This document shows positions 31,807 through 37,432 of a DNA stretch of 37,432 nucleotides, piece after piece; positions within the stretch are counted from its first letter, which is position 1; each line of letters starts with the position of its first letter. The position numbers were made by a program, and so were the translations under genes. Source of the stretch: Oscillospiraceae bacterium (lineage in GTDB: Bacteria; Bacillota; Clostridia; Oscillospirales; Oscillospiraceae); the NCBI GenBank assembly GCA_017465625.1, contig JAFTVV010000001.1:1-37432 (forward strand), in the 5' to 3' direction. Below the pieces are notes generated by a model. That model was not told the origin of the DNA, did not search any database, and was given only the letters and a program-made list of their open reading frames with translations.

Positions 31807-32762
31807 AGCAAAAAGCACTGGAGCTTTTGGAAAACGGTACTGCTGACCGAATCCTGGGCTGGAAAATCGGTGAATTTTTCTACGACCTGACTCCTGCGGT
31901 ATTTAAAACCCGTCAGGAAATTCAGGAGGAATTTGTATATAGCCCCTTTGCAGGGGCAAACCTGAGTAAATACCTGATTGCCGAATCCCGTAAGGGGGGC
32001 AAGGTGGCCGTATTCCTGAAACCCTGTGACAGCTACTCCTTCACCCAACTGCTGAAGGAGCACCGTATTTGGCGTGAAAATGTCTATGTGGTGGGTGTGC
32101 AGTGTGGCGGTATGTGCGATATGGAAAAGCTCCGCGCCAAGGGCTGTGAGGGTGTGCTCTCCGTGGGCGAGGACGGTGAAAACATTGTGGTCGAGACCCT
32201 GTACGGCACAAACGTATTTCCCCGTGCAGAGCTGTTGGAGGATCGCTGTATCACCTGTAAGAGCAAAAAGGTCGTCACCTTTGACGAGCTGATCGGTGAG
32301 CAGGGCACAGAACTGGAATCCGATCGCTTCAGTCAGGTGGCACAGCTGGAGGCAATGACCTCCCAGGAGCGTTTTGCCTTTTGGCAGAAGGAGCTGTCCC
32401 GTTGTATCCGCTGTAACGCCTGCCGGAACGTCTGTCCTGCCTGCAGTTGTGAAAAGTGCGTGTTCGACAACCCAGGCTCCGGCGTGCGCAACAAGGCTGC
32501 CGCAGATTCCTTCGAGGAAAGTCTGTTCCACATCATCCGCGCATTCCACGTCACCGGTCGGTGCACCGACTGTGGCGAATGCAGTCGGGTCTGCCCCCAG
32601 AACATTCCCTTGCATCTTCTGAATCGGAAGATGATCAAGGACATGAACGAGCTGTACGGCACGTATCAGGCCGGTGCTGACCCGGATACCAAGCCGCCGC
32701 TGACCGACTTCACTTTGGACGACGAAGAGCCTTCCATTGTCCACACACGGGGAGGTCAATAA
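31791..32762 (+). CDS. flxC: FlxC-like iron-sulfur protein (FrhB-like N-domain plus two [4Fe-4S])
   Basis: The protein is 323 aa. The first 190 residues resemble the F420-hydrogenase/formate dehydrogenase beta-type domain (VAVFLKPCDSYSFTQLLKEH, VVGVQCGGMCDMEKL, CITCKSKKVV). A dicluster ferredoxin domain follows: CIRCNACRNVCPACSCEKC (about 205-223) and CTDCGECSRVCPQNIP (about 258-273). In Desulfovibrio and Clostridia such a protein is part of the Flx module that carries electrons from NADH to HdrA. Assignment of the FlxC name rests on gene order and composition. It overlaps flxD by 16 bases and is separated from flxB by a single base. Confidence 0.75.
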   Translation: MQERLKQKALELLENGTADRILGWKIGEFFYDLTPAVFKTRQEIQEEFVYSPFAGANLSKYLIAESRKGGKVAVFLKPCDSYSFTQLLKEHRIWRENVYVVGVQCGGMCDMEKLRAKGCEGVLSVGEDGENIVVETLYGTNVFPRAELLEDRCITCKSKKVVTFDELIGEQGTELESDRFSQVAQLEAMTSQERFAFWQKELSRCIRCNACRNVCPACSCEKCVFDNPGSGVRNKAAADSFEESLFHIIRAFHVTGRCTDCGECSRVCPQNIPLHLLNRKMIKDMNELYGTYQAGADPDTKPPLTDFTLDDEEPSIVHTRGGQ

Positions 32763-32763
32763 G

Positions 32764-33786
32764 ATGAAAAAAATTGCAATTTCCAAACTAAATGACCTGT
32801 TTTCCGCTATTTCCAAGGAGAAAGTATTATATATTCCTGCCGACGATGGTGCAAATCAGGCCCGATTCACCCCCTGGCAGGAGGGGCTGACCCTGACTGA
32901 CAAGCTGAACACGGTGCGCAGTGCCAAGGATCTGTTTTTCCCGCAGGTGGAGAATCTGGTGAACTTCAAAAACAGCGGAAAAGCCATTCAGATTATTGAA
33001 AACAGAACCGAGCCGCAGCCTTTTGTGCTGTTTGGCGTCCGCGCCTGCGATTGCCGCAGCTTTGATATTTTGGATCGGGTGTTCCTCAGCGACCCTGTGG
33101 ACACGTTCTATAAGACACGACGGGAACAGGGCGTTGTGATCACTCTGGCCTGTAACCGCCCCACCGAGACCTGCTTCTGCGGCGTGTTCGGCATTGACGG
33201 TGCAGACCCTCAGGGAGACGTGACCTGCTGGATGGACGAAGCAGCCCTTTACTGGCGTGCAAACACCGAAAAGGGCGAAGCACTCACCGCCGCACTGCCC
33301 ATGCTGACCGACTGCGCAGAGGAGGCAATCGACCCCATTGCGGCAAAAATCCGCAGTATTCTCAGCAAGCTTCCCCTGAACGATTTGGATTTGACCGGAT
33401 TTAACCGTGATCGTATGATGGAGCTTTTCAACAGTCCCCAATGGGAAGACCTTTCCCAAAGCTGTTTGGGCTGTGGCACCTGTACCTTTGTGTGCCCCAC
33501 CTGCCAGTGCTATGACGTGCAGGACTTTGATGACGGTCAGCAGGTTCGGCGATTCCGTTGCTGGGACAGCTGTATGTTCTCCGACTTTACCATGATGGCT
33601 CACGGCACCAACCGTCCCACCCAAAAGGAGCGCTTCCGTCAGCGGTTTATGCACAAGCTCTCCTATTTCCCCAATAATAACGACGGCATCTTCGGCTGTG
33701 TGGGCTGTGGCCGCTGTCTGCAAAAATGCCCCATCCACATGCACATCGTCAAGGTGGCAAAAGCGCTGAAGGAGGATTTAAAATGA
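32764..33786 (+). CDS. flxB: FlxB-like iron-sulfur protein (AsrA/HydB-type)
   Basis: This 340-aa protein resembles anaerobic sulfite reductase subunit A and sulfhydrogenase beta subunits. An alpha/beta N-terminal region with ACDCRSFDILDRVF (about residues 96-109) and RPTETCFCGVFG is followed by a ferredoxin domain, CLGCGTCTFVCPTCQCYDV (about 234-252) and CVGCGRCLQKCPIHMHIVK (about 312-330). It should receive electrons from the flavoprotein FlxA encoded next. GGGAGGTC precedes the ATG, and it overlaps flxA by 4 bases. No sulfite reductase catalytic subunit (asrC) is present, so an Asr operon is unlikely. Confidence 0.8.
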   Translation: MKKIAISKLNDLFSAISKEKVLYIPADDGANQARFTPWQEGLTLTDKLNTVRSAKDLFFPQVENLVNFKNSGKAIQIIENRTEPQPFVLFGVRACDCRSFDILDRVFLSDPVDTFYKTRREQGVVITLACNRPTETCFCGVFGIDGADPQGDVTCWMDEAALYWRANTEKGEALTAALPMLTDCAEEAIDPIAAKIRSILSKLPLNDLDLTGFNRDRMMELFNSPQWEDLSQSCLGCGTCTFVCPTCQCYDVQDFDDGQQVRRFRCWDSCMFSDFTMMAHGTNRPTQKERFRQRFMHKLSYFPNNNDGIFGCVGCGRCLQKCPIHMHIVKVAKALKEDLK

Positions 33787-34610
33787 AACACGATCCGTTA
33801 ATCCCCATGCTGGGCGTTGTCACCGCCATCCGCACCGACACACCGGACGTCAAAACGTTCCGCGTCACCGGTGCAGACGGGCAAAAGCCGTTTATCCACA
33901 TTCCCGGGCAATGTGCTATGCTGTCCATTCCCGGCGTAGGCGAGGCGCTGTTTTCCATCACCTCCTCCCCCACAGAGGAAACTTACTTAGACTTTTCCAT
34001 TAAAAAGTGCGGCTGTGTCACTGCGTGGCTGCATCAGATGGAGGTAGGTCAGCAAATCACCATCCGCGGACCTTACGGCAACGGCTTCCCTGTGGATACC
34101 GAGCTGACCGGCAAGGATCTGCTGTTTATTGCCGGTGGCATTGGTTTAGCACCTCTGCACGCCGTCATCAATTACTGCCGCCATTACCGTGACCGCTACG
34201 GCAAAATCGACATTGTTTACGGCTCTCGCAGTAAGCAGGATTTGGTGGACTTCCCCGAAATCACAGAGCAGTGGTGCAAGGAAAGCGGCATCAACGTTCA
34301 TCTGACCATCGACAATCCCCAGCCGGACTGGGACGGTCACGTGGGCTTCGTCCCCAACTACGTCAAGGAGCTGAACTTCGACACCGCCAAAACCGTGCTG
34401 ATGTGCGGCCCTCCCATTATGATTAAGTTTACCTTGGCAGGACTGATGGAGCTGGGCTTCTCCCGTGAGCAAATCTATACCACCATGGAGCTGCGGATGA
34501 AGTGCGCCTTAGGCAAATGCGGCCGCTGCAACATCGGTGACAAATACGTTTGCAAGGACGGCCCTGTGTTCCGTTTCGATCAACTGGATGAACTTCCCGA
34601 TGAGTATTAA
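33783..34610 (+). CDS. flxA: FlxA-like NAD(P)H:acceptor flavoprotein (AsrB/ferredoxin-NADP reductase type)
   Basis: This 275-aa FAD enzyme is the likely entry point for NADH electrons. The FAD domain contains LFSITSSPTEE (about residues 59-69) and the NAD(P) domain contains LLFIAGGIGLAPLHAVI (about 113-129). VYGSRSKQDLVD and the late LMCGPPIMIKF are further reductase marks. The C-terminus holds a [2Fe-2S] set, MKCALGKCGRCNIG...VCKDGP (about 238-260), as in AsrB and hydrogenase gamma subunits. AAGGAGG lies upstream, and it overlaps flxB by ATGA. Whether NADH or NADPH is used cannot be read safely from the sequence. Confidence 0.85.
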   Translation: MKHDPLIPMLGVVTAIRTDTPDVKTFRVTGADGQKPFIHIPGQCAMLSIPGVGEALFSITSSPTEETYLDFSIKKCGCVTAWLHQMEVGQQITIRGPYGNGFPVDTELTGKDLLFIAGGIGLAPLHAVINYCRHYRDRYGKIDIVYGSRSKQDLVDFPEITEQWCKESGINVHLTIDNPQPDWDGHVGFVPNYVKELNFDTAKTVLMCGPPIMIKFTLAGLMELGFSREQIYTTMELRMKCALGKCGRCNIGDKYVCKDGPVFRFDQLDELPDEY

Positions 34611-34632
34611 AACAATGGTGAAGGAGAAAACA

Positions 34633-35307
34633 ATGGAAACAATGGTAAATGTTTTTCTTTACGGCAAGAAATATCAAGTGCCCGAGAGCCTGACCATTAT
34701 GGAGGCGATGGAATACGCCGGCTATCAGCTGGTACGGGGCTGCGGCTGCCGCAACGGCTTCTGCGGTGCTTGCGCCACCATCTACCGCATTGCCGGTGAC
34801 CGGGAACTGAAGACCTGTCTGGCCTGCTCCACCAAGGTAGAGGATCAGATGTATGTGGCAACACTACCCTTCTTCCCTCTGGTAAAAGAGGTCTACGACA
34901 TCAACAAAATAAAGCCCACCGAGCAGATTATGATGCAGCTTTATCCGGAGATCTACGCCTGTGTAGGCTGTAACGCCTGTACCAAGGCCTGTACTCAGGG
35001 CTTGAATGTGATGCAGTATATTGCCTACGCCCAGCGCGGCGAATACGAAAAGTGTGCCGAAGAGTCCTTCGACTGCGTGATGTGCGGTGTCTGCTCCAGC
35101 CGTTGCCCTGCAGGCATCTCCCATCCTCAGGTGGCCATGCTGGCACGGCGGCTGAACGGCAAGTATTTAGCCCCCCATTGCGACCACTTGGATGAACGCA
35201 TTGAAGAAATCAACAACGGAAAGTACGAGCTGCTGCTGGAAGAGCTGATGGGCAAGCCTTTGGAGCAGATGCAGGAGCTTTACAACCACCGTGATATTGA
35301 AAAGTAA
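34633..35307 (+). CDS. frdB: Fumarate reductase iron-sulfur subunit (FrdB/TfrB N-domain type)
   Basis: The protein is 224 aa. The N-terminal ferredoxin domain has a [2Fe-2S] site in RGCGCRNGFCGAC...KTCLAC (about residues 35-63). The C-terminal domain has two complete CX2CX2CX3C motifs, CVGCNACTKAC (about 110-120) and CVMCGVCSSRC (about 148-158), so two [4Fe-4S] clusters rather than the [4Fe-4S]/[3Fe-4S] pair of classical SdhB/FrdB. It lacks the C-terminal CCG (HdrB-like) half found in methanogen TfrB, which here is a separate gene, hdrB. ATG 34633 follows AAGGAG; an in-frame ATG at 34600 is less well placed. No membrane-anchor subunit gene is present. Confidence 0.85.
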   Translation: METMVNVFLYGKKYQVPESLTIMEAMEYAGYQLVRGCGCRNGFCGACATIYRIAGDRELKTCLACSTKVEDQMYVATLPFFPLVKEVYDINKIKPTEQIMMQLYPEIYACVGCNACTKACTQGLNVMQYIAYAQRGEYEKCAEESFDCVMCGVCSSRCPAGISHPQVAMLARRLNGKYLAPHCDHLDERIEEINNGKYELLLEELMGKPLEQMQELYNHRDIEK

Positions 35308-35319
35308 GGAGGCGGTACG

Positions 35320-36927
35320 ATGTATCAGGACGCATTGATGCAGCAATCCATCAAAAAAGTGGAAGCTGCCCGTGAAGCGAATATGAAGCTGGATCCCCGA
35401 CGGATGACCGCCGAGGAAAAAGAGCTTCTGCTGAAAACCTATCACCCGGACTATCGGGAGGATCAGTTTGAGCATTTGGTGTTCGGACCCAATGCCGGTC
35501 AGAAAGTGCCCAAGGAGCTGGCAAAGCTTCTGCAGGCAAAATCCCGTCTGTCCGGCAAAACCATCGACCTGACCGCACCGGATTATGATACCGATGTGCT
35601 CATCATCGGTGCAGGCGGTGCAGGCACTTCTGCCGCTATTGAGGCGCACGAAAACGGTGCAAAGGTGATGATCGTCACCAAGCTTCGTATGGGCGATGCC
35701 AACACCATGATGGCAGAGGGCGGTATTCAGGCCGCCGATAAGCCCGGTGACAGTCCTGCCCAGCACTTTCTGGATGCCTACGGCGGCGGTCACTTTGCGG
35801 CACAGAAAGACCTGCTTTACAAGCTGGTGACCGAAGCACCGGAGGCCATTTTATGGCTGTCGGAATTGGGTGTGGAATTTGACAAGACTGCCGACGGCAC
35901 CATGGTCACCACCCACGGCGGCGGTACTTCCCGTAAAAGAATGCACGCCGCCAAGGATTATTCCGGTGCGGAAATTATGCGCACCCTCCGTGACGAGGTA
36001 CTGAGCCGCAAAATCCCCGTACTGGACTTCACCTCCGCCATCGAGCTGATTAAAGACGAACAAGGTCGTTGTGCCGGTGCGGTGCTGATGAATATGGAGA
36101 CCAAGGAACTGCTGATCGCCCGTGCCAAGACGGTCATTTTGGCCACCGGCGGTGCAGGCCGTCTCCACTATCAGGGCTTCCCCACCTCCAACCACTACGG
36201 TGCTACCGCCGACGGCCTGATTTTGGCATACCGTGCCGGTGCACGTCTGCTGTACCCCGACACCTTGCAATACCACCCCACCGGTGCGGCTTTCCCGGCG
36301 CAGATCTACGGCGCATTGGTGACGGAAAAGGTGCGCTCTGTGGGCGCAATGCTGGTCAACGCCAACGGTGAGGTATTTATGAATCCTCTTGAAACCCGTG
36401 ACGTTTCCGCCGCTTCCATTATCCGTGAATGTTCCGATCGGGGCAACGGTGTGGCAACACCGGAGGGCTTTGCCGTTTGGCTGGATACCCCGATGATCGA
36501 ATTAAAGCACGGCGCAGGTACGATTGAAAAGCGGATTCCTGCCATGATGAGAATGTTTGCTAAGCACGGCATTGATATTCGGAAAGAGCCCATTTTGATT
36601 TACCCCACCTTGCACTATCAAAACGGCGGTCTGAAAATCTCCGACGACACCCAAACCGACATTGAAAATCTCTACGCCGCCGGTGAGGTGGTTGGCGGCA
36701 TCCACGGCCGTAACCGTCTGATGGGCAACAGTCTGCTGGATATCATCGTATTCGGCAGAAATGCAGGCAAATACGCCTCCGAAAAGGCAAAAACCGTGGA
36801 AAACGGCGTGCTGACCCTGGCCCATATTGCCGATTTTGAGCAGCAACGGGCACAGGCCGGTGTTACAGACGATGTGGTTTCTCCCCAACTGTTGCCGGAT
36901 TATACCCGTAAGGTCAATGAAAAATAA
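35320..36927 (+). CDS. frdA: Fumarate reductase flavoprotein subunit, soluble type
   Basis: This 535-aa FAD subunit reduces fumarate to succinate. After an unusual 85-residue charged N-terminal extension come the FAD motif VLIIGAGGAGTSAAIEA (about 93-109), ANTMMAEGGIQAAD (about 127-140), the YHPTG active-site segment (about 317-321), a TLHYQNGG segment (about 429-436) and HGRNRLMGNSLLDIIVFGR (about 462-480). The His that binds FAD covalently in Sdh/Frd (SHTxAAQGG) is Asn here, as in L-aspartate oxidase and soluble fumarate reductases. L-aspartate oxidase is an alternative, but the paired frdB and fumC, and absence of nadA/nadC, favour fumarate reductase. It is the last gene of the operon. Confidence 0.87.
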   Translation: MYQDALMQQSIKKVEAAREANMKLDPRRMTAEEKELLLKTYHPDYREDQFEHLVFGPNAGQKVPKELAKLLQAKSRLSGKTIDLTAPDYDTDVLIIGAGGAGTSAAIEAHENGAKVMIVTKLRMGDANTMMAEGGIQAADKPGDSPAQHFLDAYGGGHFAAQKDLLYKLVTEAPEAILWLSELGVEFDKTADGTMVTTHGGGTSRKRMHAAKDYSGAEIMRTLRDEVLSRKIPVLDFTSAIELIKDEQGRCAGAVLMNMETKELLIARAKTVILATGGAGRLHYQGFPTSNHYGATADGLILAYRAGARLLYPDTLQYHPTGAAFPAQIYGALVTEKVRSVGAMLVNANGEVFMNPLETRDVSAASIIRECSDRGNGVATPEGFAVWLDTPMIELKHGAGTIEKRIPAMMRMFAKHGIDIRKEPILIYPTLHYQNGGLKISDDTQTDIENLYAAGEVVGGIHGRNRLMGNSLLDIIVFGRNAGKYASEKAKTVENGVLTLAHIADFEQQRAQAGVTDDVVSPQLLPDYTRKVNEK

Positions 36928-36954
36928 AGAGATGATCTCTTGAACGCGCTTTTC

Positions 36955-37100
36955 ACACAGGGGACGGTTCATGCGAAAACAACCGCCCCCCCCGTGTTCC
37001 CACCCTGAGCAAATGATCTGGATTTTTAAAAACAAGTGCCGGAGCTTCCGCTCCGGCACATTTTTTGTGTATCGAGAACACACAGAACCGTCCCCTGTGT
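36955..37100. repeat. Long-range inverted repeat enclosing the operon terminator
   Basis: ACACAGGGGACGGTTC (36955-36970) is the exact reverse complement of 37085-37100. A partial third copy, CACAGGGGACG, is at 37176-37186. The ends resemble those of a miniature element. Confidence 0.6.
37036..37066 (+). terminator. Terminator of the fumC-frdA operon
   Basis: GTGCCGGAGC/GCTCCGGCAC with TTCC loop (37036-37059), then A and six Ts. Confidence 0.9.
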
Positions 37101-37107
37101 TTTCTAA

Positions 37108-37150
37108 CATTTCATCGATCATTTATCAACCACAAATGATCGATGAAATG
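37108..37150. repeat. Perfect 17-bp inverted repeat
   Basis: CATTTCATCGATCATTT (37108-37124) pairs perfectly with 37134-37150 across a 9-nt loop. There is no T-run, so it is not a terminator. Confidence 0.7.
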
Positions 37151-37249
37151 AGCGATGAGATTAATCAACCAAGAGCACAGGGGACGCTTTGGATGGGCGG
37201 ATGTGGGCACCCGCCCATACGGTTTATAACTGACGTTTCGTGCAACCTT

Positions 37250-37290
37250 GTCATTCCGAGACCGGTTGTAAACCGGTCGTGGGAATCCGT
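37250..37290 (-). repeat. ATTCC...GGAAT hairpin-family repeat, inverted
   Basis: On the minus strand the ends are ACGGATTCCCACG and CTCGGAATGAC, enclosing an inner ACCGGTT/AACCGGT hairpin. Confidence 0.6.
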
Positions 37291-37304
37291 CTCTAAATAG
37301 GATT

Positions 37305-37352
37305 ACGGATTGCCACGCACCCTTCGGCTTCGCTCAGGGTGCTCGCAATGAC
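37305..37352 (+). repeat. ATTGC...GCAAT hairpin-family repeat
   Basis: ACGGATTGCCACG...CTCGCAATGAC ends enclose an inner CACCCT/AGGGTG hairpin. It has the same covarying C/G version as 10264-10301. Confidence 0.6.
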
Positions 37353-37391
37353 ATTCTAAACTGAATGACATTGCGCTCCTGTGGTGTCCGC

Positions 37392-37417
37392 GGACACCCG
37401 TGGACGGGTGTCCCTAC
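37392..37417 (-). repeat. REP hairpin with GTAG foot, same family as the RAYT-linked REPs
   Basis: Stem GGACACCCG/CGGGTGTCC with TGGA loop and CTAC at 37414-37417. A 16-bp palindrome GGTGTCCGCGGACACC (37383-37398) overlaps its left side, perhaps the remains of a second REP. Confidence 0.75.
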
Positions 37418-37432
37418 GAAAAATAACGATAA

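Larger units (their letters stand above)
36928..37432. other. Gene-free, repeat-rich right end
   Basis: No gene was found. The operon terminator (37036-37066) sits inside a 16-bp inverted repeat (36955-36970 and 37085-37100). There is also a 17-bp inverted repeat (37108-37150), two ATTCC/ATTGC-family repeats (37250-37290, 37305-37352) and a GTAG-footed REP (37392-37417). Confidence 0.75.

Noticed and set aside
32764-34610. Anaerobic sulfite reductase asrAB
   Set aside because: The two proteins resemble AsrA and AsrB, but no asrC catalytic gene follows and they sit inside an Hdr-Frd operon, so the Flx interpretation fits better.
35320-36927. L-aspartate oxidase (nadB)
   Set aside because: The flavoprotein shares the non-covalent FAD pattern with NadB, but it is paired with an iron-sulfur subunit and fumC and has no NAD-synthesis neighbours.

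Overview
The window looks like chromosome from an anaerobic, endospore-forming, Gram-positive Clostridia, most likely a gut Oscillospirales relative. The supporting features are near-canonical Shine-Dalgarno sites before almost every gene, a SpoIVB sporulation protease, a single-chain glycyl-tRNA synthetase, the acetylase branch of diaminopimelate synthesis (DapH plus an M20 deacetylase), and a NifS/NifU/Rrf2 Fe-S locus. Much of the right third encodes oxygen-sensitive iron-sulfur and flavin proteins. No rRNA, tRNA, CRISPR array or prophage was seen. The only transposase-like gene is a REP-associated tyrosine transposase (RAYT).

Layout. 1-489 is gene-free and packed with short hairpin repeats. 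490-6310 holds a pyridoxal/pyridoxamine kinase (-), an exonuclease with a C-terminal zinc-binding-like segment, and a three-gene cluster (PlsC-type acyltransferase with zinc ribbon, VTT/DedA-type membrane protein, YfcC-type transporter). 6364-8214 is a divergent pair, a polytopic membrane protein and an XRE regulator, sharing an operator-like inverted repeat. 8218-10035 carries the divergent lysine/DAP genes. 10461-12359 carries a sugar-nucleotidyltransferase-like gene and gluQ (-). 12477-15161 carries a CapA-family protein, a DUF554 membrane protein and an orphan small protein. 15271-16818 is the RAYT with its REP hairpins, convergent with spoIVB. 16992-19040 is nifS-nifU-rrf2. 19077-21799 (-) is a DUF1624-type membrane acetyltransferase overlapping a CCA-adding enzyme that carries a large membrane domain at its N-terminus. 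21998-25553 is a second PlsC acyltransferase, glyS and a GT4 glycosyltransferase. 25766-26620 is a DUF11 protein with a possible sigma-K promoter. 36928-37432 is again repeat-rich.

The most interesting block is 26829-36927: one uninterrupted ten-gene operon behind a consensus promoter, in the order fumC-hdrB-hdrC-hdrA-flxD-flxC-flxB-flxA-frdB-frdA. It encodes fumarase, a complete HdrABC-FlxABCD electron-bifurcation module, and a two-subunit, anchor-less fumarate reductase with a non-covalent-type FAD site. The simplest reading, which is inference, is a soluble NADH-oxidising complex that sends one electron stream to fumarate (malate to fumarate to succinate) and another to ferredoxin. The FrdB and HdrB subunits look like separate-gene versions of the two halves of the methanogen thiol:fumarate reductase subunit TfrB.

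A second theme is repeats. Hairpins with a GTAG tetranucleotide at the foot, the known RAYT recognition feature, occur across the window. One lies in frame inside the RAYT gene. An inverted pair directly downstream supplies the stop codons of both the RAYT and spoIVB. A separate 135-bp array of ATGAATTG/CAATTCAT words, most of them separated by small palindromes, follows the M20 deacetylase gene.
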